NCBI GenBank assembly: GCA_028285035.1
Contig: JANQQF010000071.1
Location: forward strand, 88,774-152,773
Direction of reading: 5' to 3'
Length of the DNA stretch: 64,000 bases
Origin: Phycisphaerae bacterium
GTDB taxonomy: Bacteria; Chloroflexota; Anaerolineae; 4572-78; J111
Positions 17,645-26,560 of this stretch are shown in pieces. The translations under genes and the position numbers were made by a program. Within the stretch, counting starts at the first letter, position 1, and the number at the start of each line of letters is the position of its first letter. A model generated the notes under the pieces. That model saw only the letters and a list, made by a program, of their open reading frames with translations, made no database searches and was not told where the DNA came from.

Positions 17645-18298
17645 ATGCTATCGAAGATTAAAGAAAAGGTAAAGTTATTATGCCAAATTGATACAAATTA
17701 TAAAATTCATTATTCTGAGACGCACAAGTACAAAAGCAAGAGGCTTACAAAGGCTGAGTTAATAGAATTTGAAGCCCAGTTAGGTATTCAGTTACCCTCA
17801 GAGTATCGCCAATATTTACTTGAAGTAGGTTATGGAATGGGACCTCTAAGTGGATTTTGTTCTCCACAAGAAATAATAGAAGAGTATTTTGAAGAAGAGG
17901 CCCAATTACAGACAGTCAGGAATATTTTTGGGACGTCGCCAGTAAATCCATTTCCGTTCAATGAAGAAGATGCTTATGGTTGCTTTGAAGAATTATCTAC
18001 AAAACCTATTTGGGACGTTGCCTGTCCAGAAGGGTTATATCCAGAGAATGGGGCCATATCAATCGTTGATCGCAATGATGGAAATCCTGTATGCCTTGTC
18101 ATCAGCGGGCAGCTTGCAGGTACAATATGGGATGTTCATCAAGCTGCTGTTGGATATGGTGAGTGGAGTCCAGCGAGAAAGCCACCAACCGTTGGTAAAA
18201 ACCTCATTAAAGATGTCGAAAAACCACTCCAAACTTTTTATGAATGGTATGATAGTTGGCTTAGTAGCGCCATACGAGATGTCAAAACATTATATTAG
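17645..18298 (+). CDS. SMI1/KNR4 (SUKH) family protein
   Basis: The 217-residue protein has the SUKH core: LTKAELIEFEAQLGIQLPSEYRQYLLEVGYGMGPLSGF near residues 35-75, then a C-terminal part with WDVACPEGLYPENGAISI and GTIWDVHQAAVGYGEW. In bacteria SUKH proteins are often immunity proteins of contact-dependent toxin systems, but no toxin gene is adjacent here and stand-alone copies are common. Two ATGs (17642 and 17645) are present; 17645 has the better spacing to GAGG. Base composition is more A+T-rich than the leu block. Confidence 0.75.
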   Translation: MLSKIKEKVKLLCQIDTNYKIHYSETHKYKSKRLTKAELIEFEAQLGIQLPSEYRQYLLEVGYGMGPLSGFCSPQEIIEEYFEEEAQLQTVRNIFGTSPVNPFPFNEEDAYGCFEELSTKPIWDVACPEGLYPENGAISIVDRNDGNPVCLVISGQLAGTIWDVHQAAVGYGEWSPARKPPTVGKNLIKDVEKPLQTFYEWYDSWLSSAIRDVKTLY

Positions 18299-18355
18299 GT
18301 CGTTTCGTAAAGTAAATAAATTTTCCAACAGTATAATTCGATGCAGATACTATAA

Positions 18356-19096
18356 ATGACAGAACTGGCCGCATTACGAGGGAATCCTAGTTTTATTTGG
18401 CGGGATGGGCAACAACGACATCTGGATATGATTCTGCGGTGGGGTGTTACCAATCCCGCAACTACACAAAGGATCCTTATTGATGGCTGTGGCGTAGGAA
18501 TGTATGCTAATGCGCTGCAAGCTTACAGCGAACAGATCTATGGTATCGATATTGAAGCTGAGTATTTACCAGACGCGCTCAAAAATGCCCCAGACGCTTT
18601 GCTGTCCCGCTCTGCCTGTGAACGGTTGCCCTTTGCCAAGGATAGTTTTGATTTAGTGTTAAGTCACGAAGTGCTTGAGCACGTATCGGATGATCGGGCT
18701 TCAACCGAGGAGATTGTTCGGGTTCTCAAACCTGGCGGACGGGGCGTGATCATTGTGCCTAATCGATGGTTCCCCTTTGAAACCCACGGGCATTACTGGC
18801 GCGGTGTGTATCATTTTGGGAATACACCCTTGATCAATTATTTACCCAACCCATTGCGCAACCAATTAGCCCCTCATGTTCGAGTCTATACAAGTCAGGA
18901 ATTACAGGAACTGTTCAACAGTCAACCTGTTAAGATTGTCTATCATACTCAAATATTTCCAGGTTATGATAACCTGACGAATAGACATCCACTTTTGGGA
19001 CAATGGGTGAGATCGATGACCTATGCTTTAGAACAAACACCATTGAAGATTTTTGGCTTATACCATGTGTTTATCATTGAGAAATACACTACTTAA
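18356..19096 (+). CDS. class I SAM-dependent methyltransferase
   Basis: This 246-residue enzyme has a Rossmann-type SAM site with ILIDGCGVGMYANAL (motif I, GxGxG-like), GIDIEAEYL, a DLVLSHEVLEHVSD post-motif and RVLKPGGRGVIIVPN. The last part, FETHGHYWRGVYHFG, is typical of Methyltransf_11 members acting on lipids, sugars or polyketide-like compounds. The substrate cannot be inferred. It has no obvious operon partner. Confidence 0.75.
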   Translation: MTELAALRGNPSFIWRDGQQRHLDMILRWGVTNPATTQRILIDGCGVGMYANALQAYSEQIYGIDIEAEYLPDALKNAPDALLSRSACERLPFAKDSFDLVLSHEVLEHVSDDRASTEEIVRVLKPGGRGVIIVPNRWFPFETHGHYWRGVYHFGNTPLINYLPNPLRNQLAPHVRVYTSQELQELFNSQPVKIVYHTQIFPGYDNLTNRHPLLGQWVRSMTYALEQTPLKIFGLYHVFIIEKYTT

Positions 19097-19143
19097 CCAA
19101 TTTCATAAGATAAATCATAACCCATCAGGAGCAAAATTAATTC

Positions 19144-20232
19144 ATGTCCGAACTATTTACCTCACTCACTGTAAAAGACGTAACCTTCCGAAATCGAATT
19201 GGTGTGTCACCAATGTGTCAATATAGCTCGGTCGATGGCGTAGCCAACAACTGGCATATGGTTCATTTGGGATCACGGGCTGTCGGCGGGGCAGGCTTGA
19301 TTATCGCCGAAGCGACAGCAGTCATGCCAAATGGCCGGATCACCCCCAGCTGTGCGGGGATCTGGAGCGATGCGCACGCTGAGGCACTAGCGCCAATCGT
19401 CGCTTTTCAGGTTGAACACGGGGCAGTACCCGGTATACAGCTCGCCCACGCTGGGCGTAAAGGCAGTGCAGCCCGACCGTGGGATGGGGGAGAACACCTT
19501 TCCAACGATACGGGCGGTTATGACATCATTGGGCCGTATGATGAACCGTTTGATCCTGATGGGAAACGTCTCTGGAAAACACCTCGCATGATGACACAGG
19601 ACGACATCAACGAGGTGCAAGATGCCTTTGTCGTCGCGGCCAAGCGTGCGCTCGCCATCGGCTACAAGCTGCTCGAAATTCACGGCGCACATGGTTATCT
19701 GCTGCACAGCTTCTTCACCCCACTGGTCAACAAACGCACTGACCAATATGGCGGCTCGCCTGAAAATCGGGCGCGTATGATGTTGGAGACGGTGGAGAAA
19801 GTTCGGGGCGTCTGGCCGGAAAATTTACCGCTGGCAGTGCGCCTCTCAGTGCACGATTGGGATGAGCAGGGATTGACTGTCGAGGATAATATCCAGATGG
19901 CCAAATGGCTGAAAGAGCATGGTGTTGATTTTGTTGATTGCAGCACTGGCGGGGCAAACCCATCTTCCCGCAGTTCAAGGGGCAATCGCATTAGCGAGCA
20001 GGTTGAATTTTCGGCCCAGATACGTGAGGCTGCTGACATCAAAACAATGGCCGTCGGGGCTATTACAGATCCCCATCAAGCGGAACAAATCATCGGCTCA
20101 GGTCAGGCCGATATCGCCCTGATGGCTCGACAAATGTTACGTGATCCCTATTGGCCGTTTCATGCCGCTCAAGCGTTGGGTGTCCCAACCAAGCCGATTA
20201 TGCCAATACAAAATGCCTTTTTTGTAGGTTAG
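19144..20232 (+). CDS. Old Yellow Enzyme family NADH:flavin oxidoreductase (YqjM/NamA-like)
   Basis: This 362-residue FMN-dependent ene-reductase reduces activated C=C bonds in xenobiotics and oxidised lipids. VSPMCQYSSVDG includes the Cys that tunes FMN in the YqjM class. GIQLAHAGRKGSA and EIHGAHGYLLHSFFTPLVNKRTD carry the substrate-binding His-x2-His, and YGGSPENRARM is the class signature. A good AGGAG lies upstream. It is probably monocistronic. Confidence 0.9.
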   Translation: MSELFTSLTVKDVTFRNRIGVSPMCQYSSVDGVANNWHMVHLGSRAVGGAGLIIAEATAVMPNGRITPSCAGIWSDAHAEALAPIVAFQVEHGAVPGIQLAHAGRKGSAARPWDGGEHLSNDTGGYDIIGPYDEPFDPDGKRLWKTPRMMTQDDINEVQDAFVVAAKRALAIGYKLLEIHGAHGYLLHSFFTPLVNKRTDQYGGSPENRARMMLETVEKVRGVWPENLPLAVRLSVHDWDEQGLTVEDNIQMAKWLKEHGVDFVDCSTGGANPSSRSSRGNRISEQVEFSAQIREAADIKTMAVGAITDPHQAEQIIGSGQADIALMARQMLRDPYWPFHAAQALGVPTKPIMPIQNAFFVG

Positions 20233-20267
20233 CTCCAAATGGCTAAGTCAATATTTTGCCCGAAAGT

Positions 20268-21377
20268 CTAGCTTGGCAAATTGATGGTAAAGCGGGTGCC
20301 TTGCCCCAGGCCTGGGCTATCGACCTGAATTTGCCCCCCGTGGACCTCGACCAGCGCTTTGACAATGGCTAAGCCCAAGCCTGTCCCGCCCGTTTCGCGG
20401 CTGCGGGAGCGGTCGGTGCGGTAGAAGCGGTCAAACACGTGGGGAAGATGTTCGGGCGAGATGCCTTCGCCCGTATCTTGCACCGTGAGTTGGATGCTGT
20501 CGATTGTGGTCGCGCTCCCAATGATAATCTCGCCATCGTTGGGGGTGTGACGCAACGCATTGGCAAGAAGGTTATCCAGCACTTGGCGAATGCGTGAGGC
20601 ATCGACCCTTGTTACCGGCAAGTTATCTTCAAGCGCCGAAGTCAGCACGACCCCTTTCTCCTCGGTTAACGGCTTAAACATTTCCAAGGTCTCATCAATA
20701 AGCACACCTAGGTCCGTTTCCTGTCTGTTGAGCGGCAGTTGCTGCGACTCCGCCTGGGCCAACTCACGCAAATCCTTGACCAACAGAATCAGGTGTCGCG
20801 TTTGACCGTAGAGATTGGCAATTTCAGCCTCATCCAACTCATAAACGTGATCAAGTGCAGCGCGGAGATGGCCTTCCAGAACGGTTAAGGGTGTATTCAA
20901 CTCGTGCGATACGTCGGCCATCAAGTTACGGCGGAGCTGTTCAGCTTCCTGTAAATCAGCCGCCATTTTGTTAAACGATTGAGCCAAGTCTGTAATTTCT
21001 TCGCTACTCCCAACCACCTCAACCCGATGGGTCAGGTCACCTGAGCCAATCCGCTGGGCCGCCTCAGCCAGATGAGCAATGGGGGCACTGACACTACGAC
21101 TAATCCAGATACCCAGACCAATACCTAGCAAGCCACTCACCAAAAATGTAAAGATCACTGTCTCTGGAATAGCCTCTACATATGGACGATATTCCTGCCC
21201 AATGATGTCCGTCAGAAAATCAAATCCATCGGGCTCGGACTCACTTTGGGAGATATCTGTATCTTGCGTCTCCAATTGCGTTTCAATAAAAAAGAAAAGC
21301 GAGCCAAAAGGTAAAATAACAATAAGGGCGACGAGGATGGCAATCGCGACGCTCAAACGAACCCATAGCTGCTTCAT
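20268..21377 (-). CDS. sensor histidine kinase with HAMP domain
   Basis: This 369-residue membrane kinase has two membrane segments (about residues 8-30 and 72-94) flanking a short acidic periplasmic loop (QDTDISQSESEPDG). A HAMP linker and the phospho-acceptor box ADVSHELNTPLTVLEGH (His about 157) follow, then an HATPase domain with NLLANALRHTP (N box), DTGEGIS and GGTGLGLAIVKALVEVHGG. It resembles BaeS-type envelope stress sensors. Its ATG overlaps the stop of the response regulator as ATGA, so the pair is an operon. The signal is unknown. Confidence 0.9.
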   Translation of the reverse strand: MKQLWVRLSVAIAILVALIVILPFGSLFFFIETQLETQDTDISQSESEPDGFDFLTDIIGQEYRPYVEAIPETVIFTFLVSGLLGIGLGIWISRSVSAPIAHLAEAAQRIGSGDLTHRVEVVGSSEEITDLAQSFNKMAADLQEAEQLRRNLMADVSHELNTPLTVLEGHLRAALDHVYELDEAEIANLYGQTRHLILLVKDLRELAQAESQQLPLNRQETDLGVLIDETLEMFKPLTEEKGVVLTSALEDNLPVTRVDASRIRQVLDNLLANALRHTPNDGEIIIGSATTIDSIQLTVQDTGEGISPEHLPHVFDRFYRTDRSRSRETGGTGLGLAIVKALVEVHGGQIQVDSPGLGQGTRFTINLPS

Positions 21378-22078
21378 CGGGCATCACCAATAAAGCGATA
21401 CCCAATGCCATAGACAGTTTGAATATAGGTTGGCTCATCAGGGTTAGGTTCAATTTTGCGACGAAGATTACGAACGTGGGTATCGAGAGCTCGGCCCAAC
21501 CCTTGATACGTATGACCCATCACCTGTTCCAGCAACTCGTCACGGCTTAGGGTGTGGCCAGGGTGGTTCATCAGGGCCTGCAAGAGTTTGAACTCCGTCC
21601 GGGTCAGCTCTACAGGCTGGCCAGCCACGGTGAGTTGATGATGATCTGCATCCAGTTTAAGCCCATCCACTTGCAAAATACGTGAGGTGACAGGTTGTCC
21701 CAATTGGCTACGTCGCAGTTGAGCCCGCACCCGAGCGACTACTTCACGGGCGTTAAAGGGTTTGGTCACATAATCATCCGCCCCAAGTTCCAGGCCAATG
21801 ATTTTATCCGTGTCTTCTGCCCGAGCGGTGAGCATAATGATTGGAATAGCAGCTAGATCGGGATTCGTCCGAATTAGACGAGTAATATCCCAGCCATCGC
21901 GATCGGGCAGCATTAAATCGAGCAGGAGTAAATCGGGTCGCTCTCGACGGAGGGTGTGCACAGCCGTTTCTCCATCAAAAGCAACTAGTACGTCAAAACC
22001 GCTCTGTTCCAGATAGCCGCGCAGAATCTTAACAATGGATTTGTCATCATCTACCACCAGAATTCGTTGTTTTAGCAT
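21374..22078 (-). CDS. OmpR/PhoB-family response regulator
   Basis: The 234-residue protein has a receiver domain (ILVVDDDKS, phospho-Asp in LLLDLMLPDRDG, the conserved Thr in IIMLTARAED, Lys in DYVTKPFN) and an OmpR winged helix (LTRTEFKLLQALMNHPG, RALDTHVRNLRRKIEP, TVYGIGYRF). ATG 22078 starts at the receiver; a longer frame to 22126 adds a non-conserved tail. It is the first gene of the two-component operon. OmpR-type regulators bind 11-bp-phased direct repeats, so it is one candidate reader of the repeat promoters at 61.8 kb, although more specific phosphate regulators may lie outside the window. Confidence 0.93.
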   Translation of the reverse strand: MLKQRILVVDDDKSIVKILRGYLEQSGFDVLVAFDGETAVHTLRRERPDLLLLDLMLPDRDGWDITRLIRTNPDLAAIPIIMLTARAEDTDKIIGLELGADDYVTKPFNAREVVARVRAQLRRSQLGQPVTSRILQVDGLKLDADHHQLTVAGQPVELTRTEFKLLQALMNHPGHTLSRDELLEQVMGHTYQGLGRALDTHVRNLRRKIEPNPDEPTYIQTVYGIGYRFIGDAR

Positions 22079-22147
22079 GTGTTTACCTAAAAGAGTGTAC
22101 GAATAGTAAAAGTATAGGAATAGCAAGAGAACGGGCTACCGAAAGGA

Positions 22148-22209
22148 CGTGTTTCGTGATACGTGATGCGAATTCAAGTCATTACGAAACACGCATCACG
22201 CATTACGTG
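22148..22209. repeat. palindromic CGTGTTTCGT/ACGAAACACG repeat
   Basis: CGTGTTTCGT (22148-22157) pairs perfectly with ACGAAACACG (22184-22193), next to iterated CGTGATGCG/CGCATCACG units. It lies between the two-component operon start and the end of the sigma factor gene; the rest of the gap (22210-22334) shows nothing clear. Confidence 0.5.
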
Positions 22210-22334
22210 GCCTCAAATCCGGACGGATGTATTCTGATTATCTGTTGCTATTGTCAACGCACATCCCTTGCTTACCTCGATACCCACCATTTTTGAGGTA
22301 GGTCCAGTTTACTCTGAAAATAACCTTTTGAAAA

Positions 22335-22958
22335 TTAGGCCTGAGACAACTCATACGACAGGGCCAAGGCACTTTGTGGCTGACGCGCCGCCTGGGCCAT
22401 TGTCTTGCGGGCCCGCCAAAGCTTGCTCTTAACCGCGCTGACCGAACTGTTGAGCGTTTCCGCAATCTCTTGATAGGACAACCCGTACCAATATTTCAAG
22501 ATGATGGTCGTTCGGTAATCTGGTGACAGTGAATTGAGAAAAGCATGTACGCTTTGGGTGGCTTCAACTTTTAGGAGCGTCTCTTCCGGTTGAGTGGTCG
22601 TTTGGTTGGGCGGAATGCGCACATAATCCAAACTATCCAGCGAAAGCCAATACTCTCGCTTTTTTCGCAAGCGGTCGATACAGTGATGAGAGGCAATTGA
22701 AAAGAGCCACGTTGAAAAGGTTTGCTGACTGTCATAAGAGTTTAGCCGAGCATAGGCCCGCAGAAAGCTTTCCTGAGCGGCGTCTTCAGCCTCAAGCCTG
22801 TCGCCCAGCATCCGATAACATAAGTTGTAGATGGGTTGTTGATATTTTAGGACGATGTTGGTGAAGGCCTCTTGTTGGCCGTTTTTGGTCTCATTTATCC
22901 AATCGGTTTGCTCCGGTGTATTTGGATATTTCGTGGGTTGCGTTTTGTTTTTCTGCAT
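22335..22958 (-). CDS. ECF RNA polymerase sigma factor
   Basis: The 207-residue protein has sigma region 2 (FTNIVLKYQQPIYNLCYRML, AEDAAQESFLRAYARL, TFSTWLFSIASHHCIDRLRKKR) and region 4 (LSPDYRTTIILKYWYGLSYQEIAETLNSS, SAVKSKLWRARKTM). It has no fused extra domain. It starts 21 nt after the stop of the FtsX-type permease and has TGAGGA as ribosome binding site, so both come from one transcript. No anti-sigma factor gene with a zinc-binding or membrane domain follows, which is unusual. Confidence 0.93.
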   Translation of the reverse strand: MQKNKTQPTKYPNTPEQTDWINETKNGQQEAFTNIVLKYQQPIYNLCYRMLGDRLEAEDAAQESFLRAYARLNSYDSQQTFSTWLFSIASHHCIDRLRKKREYWLSLDSLDYVRIPPNQTTTQPEETLLKVEATQSVHAFLNSLSPDYRTTIILKYWYGLSYQEIAETLNSSVSAVKSKLWRARKTMAQAARQPQSALALSYELSQA

Positions 22959-22979
22959 TTGATTTTCCTCAATCTCAGG

Positions 22980-25391
22980 TTATTGATAAGCTAAACTTTC
23001 TTGAACGCTAATTTGCATCGCATTGCGTGCTGGAAACCAACTAGCCACAATCGCCAAAATTAGAATGATCACGAGCCAAGCAATCAGGCCAAGCGGGGTA
23101 AATCGGTAGACAATTTCATCATCTAAGGCCAAAGCTAGCCCCTGCGTGGTTAGATAGTAGGCTGCTGGAATACTGAGGGGAATGGCCATAAGCCAGCTTA
23201 GCAGGCCCAGGATCAGCCCCTCGCCGACAAAGATCCGGGCTACCCGATTTGATGAGGCACCAATCGCTCGCATCACCCCGATTTCTCGGCGACGCTCTAA
23301 CACACTGAGCGACAGCACACCACTGAGTCCAATCCCGCCAACCGAGGCAATGACCACGGCCATAATCGCTAACAAGCTGACAATAATGGTGTAGGGGAAA
23401 AGCACCTCTTCGCTAATTTCGGTAATCGTGGACATTTCAAAGATGCCCTCCGGGGCCACCGCAATGCCACGCACTTGATAGAGAGCGCGTAAGGTTTGAG
23501 CCACCTCGGCCGTTGCTTCTGGCGTGGTGGAGGTTGTTTGGACCAACAGGGTATCGGCCCGGTTAACCGCCCCAATTTCTTTTTGCAGGGTGCTGATGGG
23601 TACATGGCCTGAATCATTGCTGAGGGGATCAAACAGCAAGCCAACCACCTGCCAGGTTGACTCTCGCTTCAAACCATGGTTAAAGGTGACCCAATCGCCA
23701 ACCCCTACGCCAACCTTACCCGCCAAATTTGAATTGAGCACCACGGCATAAGTGTCGTCCGGCTGAAGCCAGCGTCCCGCATGTATTTCAGGCATGTACA
23801 TCGTATTCGACACGGGCAGACCAAACAAGGTCGTTCCTTCATCAAACACCGATGCTTTAGCTTGCGTGGCCGGTCGCAGTTCGGCTTCATTGGTGCTCCA
23901 CATCTCGACCGCCTCCACCTCCGATTGGTTTAAGGCCATCGCTTCGATCGGTTGAATCCGCTCTTGAGACTCAAAGGTCAGGGTGACATCGTAGGTATGG
24001 ATCGCAGCGAGTTTATCGGTAAAGGTGTAGGCAGTGGAATCGCTCACGCCGATGACCATCATAAACATTAAACCACTCCCAATCAGCATCATTTCAATCA
24101 GGACAACCCGCCCCTTGTTCCGAAAGGTATTGCCAAGGGTGAGGAGGAGCGTGTAGGGCACCCGCTGCATTTTGGCGACCAAGCGATCAATCAGGCCCAC
24201 CATGCCATCCAAACCATAACTACCAATGGCCTCCCGCACCGTAATGCGAACGCCAATCAACAAGGGAAACAACGACGCTAACAACGGCGTCAACCAGGCT
24301 ACGCCCAATTGAACCAGCACGGCAAGCGGATCAAGTATAAGGGGGTCAGCCATAATATTGAGGAGATCAAGAAAAAAGAGGGATAAATAATAAGCCCCAA
24401 GCGCAGACAACGGCACAGCCACAAGACTGGCCAACAGGCCATATATAAAAATGGTGGCCAGGTAGGCCCAGAAAATCTGTGAGGTACGCCCACCAACCGC
24501 TTTCATGATGCCAATTTGATTGATTTGCTGGGTGATCAGGGCGTTGATCGTATTGTAGATGAGAAACAGGCCCAAGATCACTGTGGCGGCCCCCATCACC
24601 CCCATAATCAAAAAGACAGCATCCAAAATATTTTGAATACCGGGCACGAGCGGGTCGTTGACCCGATCTCCATCAGGCCCGCCCATTCCACCTGAGTCAA
24701 TCTCCAGCTGGTCTAGGTGATTTTGAATGGCCAAGTCGGTTTGTTCTTGGGCCGCTTGATCAAAGGTAACATCCCTGGTCTGCACAATATCGAAATTATC
24801 TTCGCCGGTCAGCTCACTAAAACGCTGACGGGTGGTGTAAAGCTGCAACATACTATCGAATTGGGGGGAGTTGCCGGGTTCGTGAAGAATTCCCCCAATC
24901 TTAATGATATGCCGACGCTTATTGATCTCAAGATACAGTGTGTCGCCTGGATAAACCTCGAAAAAGGTATCAAAGCCAGCCCCCACGGCAAAGTTATTGC
25001 GATGAGGCCATTCGCCACTGACCAATTGAAACTTGAATATTTTTTGATCGTTGTAGTCAGGTCGAGCTTGCAGGGCACCTTCTTGCCACGGTTCATCAGG
25101 CGTTCGACGCCATCTAAAGGATGTACTCATCCGGCCCTCGACCTCGGCAACGCCCTCAATCTTTTTTAGGGCCGCTAGCTCTTCATCGCTCATAGGGGGA
25201 TCAACCGATAACTGGATCATCGGTGAGTTTGCCGCCTGCCACTCTTCGCTCAAAGCCGAGGCCGTCAGGTTTCTGGCCCCAATCACCAAGCCAATCGCAA
25301 ACGCCCCCATCGCAATAATCAACGTGACTTGCAGGGTTCGCGCTTTGTTACGCCATAAGTCATACCAAATTTTGTGGTAAATTACATTCAT
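22980..25391 (-). CDS. FtsX/MacB-type ABC transporter permease without adjacent ATPase
   Basis: This 803-residue protein has two FtsX-like units. There is an N-terminal membrane helix (about 18-38), a large extracytoplasmic domain, three helices around 265-390, then a second helix near 425, a second external domain and three helices at about 690-790. The pattern matches lipoprotein- or macrolide-export permeases with 8-10 helices. ATG 25391 (MNVIYHK) gives the family-like start; an ATG at 25448 is further upstream. No LolD/MacB ATPase is adjacent. The permease is the first gene of a pair with the ECF sigma factor. Confidence 0.85.
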   Translation of the reverse strand: MNVIYHKIWYDLWRNKARTLQVTLIIAMGAFAIGLVIGARNLTASALSEEWQAANSPMIQLSVDPPMSDEELAALKKIEGVAEVEGRMSTSFRWRRTPDEPWQEGALQARPDYNDQKIFKFQLVSGEWPHRNNFAVGAGFDTFFEVYPGDTLYLEINKRRHIIKIGGILHEPGNSPQFDSMLQLYTTRQRFSELTGEDNFDIVQTRDVTFDQAAQEQTDLAIQNHLDQLEIDSGGMGGPDGDRVNDPLVPGIQNILDAVFLIMGVMGAATVILGLFLIYNTINALITQQINQIGIMKAVGGRTSQIFWAYLATIFIYGLLASLVAVPLSALGAYYLSLFFLDLLNIMADPLILDPLAVLVQLGVAWLTPLLASLFPLLIGVRITVREAIGSYGLDGMVGLIDRLVAKMQRVPYTLLLTLGNTFRNKGRVVLIEMMLIGSGLMFMMVIGVSDSTAYTFTDKLAAIHTYDVTLTFESQERIQPIEAMALNQSEVEAVEMWSTNEAELRPATQAKASVFDEGTTLFGLPVSNTMYMPEIHAGRWLQPDDTYAVVLNSNLAGKVGVGVGDWVTFNHGLKRESTWQVVGLLFDPLSNDSGHVPISTLQKEIGAVNRADTLLVQTTSTTPEATAEVAQTLRALYQVRGIAVAPEGIFEMSTITEISEEVLFPYTIIVSLLAIMAVVIASVGGIGLSGVLSLSVLERRREIGVMRAIGASSNRVARIFVGEGLILGLLSWLMAIPLSIPAAYYLTTQGLALALDDEIVYRFTPLGLIAWLVIILILAIVASWFPARNAMQISVQESLAYQ

Positions 25392-25597
25392 CTTGATTTT
25401 GTCCTTTACACTGCTAATTTTGGCTACATCGCAGATGCTGCTGAGCATTTCCAGATTAGCAGAAGAATCTCAAGACAATGTCAAGACAATCGTGAAAGAA
25501 TGTTAGGTTTTGTGGGAAGGCTCAATCTGATGGTAGAGCAAGATTTGGAGAAAGAGCCCAAGCAAAGTTGCTAGAGAGTCAAAACTGGCTTTATACT

Positions 25598-25629
25598 CCA
25601 ACCTCAAATCATTCTAAATTTGAGGTTGG
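25598..25629. promoter_or_regulatory. perfect 12-bp inverted repeat upstream of a metallo-hydrolase
   Basis: CCAACCTCAAAT (25598-25609) pairs perfectly with ATTTGAGGTTGG (25618-25629) with an 8-nt spacer, ending 13 nt before the AAGGAGG of the next gene. It may be an operator or leader hairpin. There is no T-run. The half site ACCTCAA is shared with the galT repeat at 4718-4734. Confidence 0.5.
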
Positions 25630-25654
25630 GTAGCAACCGAAAAAGGAGGCCGTG

Positions 25655-26527
25655 ATGAATCAGGATTATTATCAATTCTATGTTGGCGATTTCAAATGTA
25701 CGGCCATCAACGATTGTAAAGGGTTGGTAATCACCGACTCGCCAAAGAGCAGCTTTTCAAATGCATCAAATGAAGCGTTTAATGAAGCAGCGCGAGTACA
25801 CGGCTTTAACCCTACCGAATGGGAGCGAGAGGTGTTCATGCACTGTCTTCTGGTCGAGACTGGCTCGCGTCGTATTTTGTTTGATGTTGGAATGGGCACC
25901 CCTGATCGCTATTCAGGGGCAGGCAAGCTACATTCTGCGTTGGCCAAGGCCGGTGTTGCGGCTGAAACGATCGATACGGTGATCTTTACGCACGGCCATT
26001 GGGACCACGTCGCCGGATTAGCGGATGAGGCGGGCAAACTCCTTTTCCCGAATGCCGATTACCTAATGCAAAGCGATGAGTGGGCCTTCTGGACGGATCG
26101 TAACAACATGCGCCTGCTAAACCCAAATCACGCAGCGTTCGATATGATTTCATTTGACAGGCTGCCGCTTATTCGGGAACGAGTCCAGCTATTCGAGCCT
26201 GAAGGGGAAATCATCCCAGGTGTTCATGCAATCGCTGTTCCTGGCCACACCCCTGGACATACAGTCTTCTCCATCATCTCTAAAGATCAGGAACTATTGC
26301 ATATCTCCGATTTGGTCCATACCAGTCTGCACTTTGAGTACCCAGAATGGCATCACGAAGTCGATATTCTGCCGGAGCTGAGCGCAGCCAGCAGGCGCAA
26401 GATTTTTTCACGCGCAGCTGCTGAAAATCTTCTCATCTTTGGGTGCCACACCAATTCAGATTCAGGTCTGGGGCATATTAAGCCGAAAGGGAATACCTGG
26501 ACCTGGCAGCCTCTTACAACGTTGTAA
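25655..26527 (+). CDS. metallo-beta-lactamase-fold hydrolase
   Basis: This 290-residue MBL-fold enzyme has the zinc motif FTHGHWDHVAG (HxHxDH), a third His in VPGHTPGHTVF, Asp in ISDLVH and a late His in FGCHTN. The N-terminal layout and long VFMHCLLVETGSRRILFDVG segment resemble lactonase-like members, but the substrate is unknown. ATG 25655 is preferred over GTG 25652 because AAGGAGG sits 5 nt upstream. The next gene, a methyltransferase, starts 33 nt later and may be co-transcribed. Confidence 0.85.
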   Translation: MNQDYYQFYVGDFKCTAINDCKGLVITDSPKSSFSNASNEAFNEAARVHGFNPTEWEREVFMHCLLVETGSRRILFDVGMGTPDRYSGAGKLHSALAKAGVAAETIDTVIFTHGHWDHVAGLADEAGKLLFPNADYLMQSDEWAFWTDRNNMRLLNPNHAAFDMISFDRLPLIRERVQLFEPEGEIIPGVHAIAVPGHTPGHTVFSIISKDQELLHISDLVHTSLHFEYPEWHHEVDILPELSAASRRKIFSRAAAENLLIFGCHTNSDSGLGHIKPKGNTWTWQPLTTL

Positions 26528-26560
26528 AACATATAGGTTCGATAAGGACGATATTAAACA

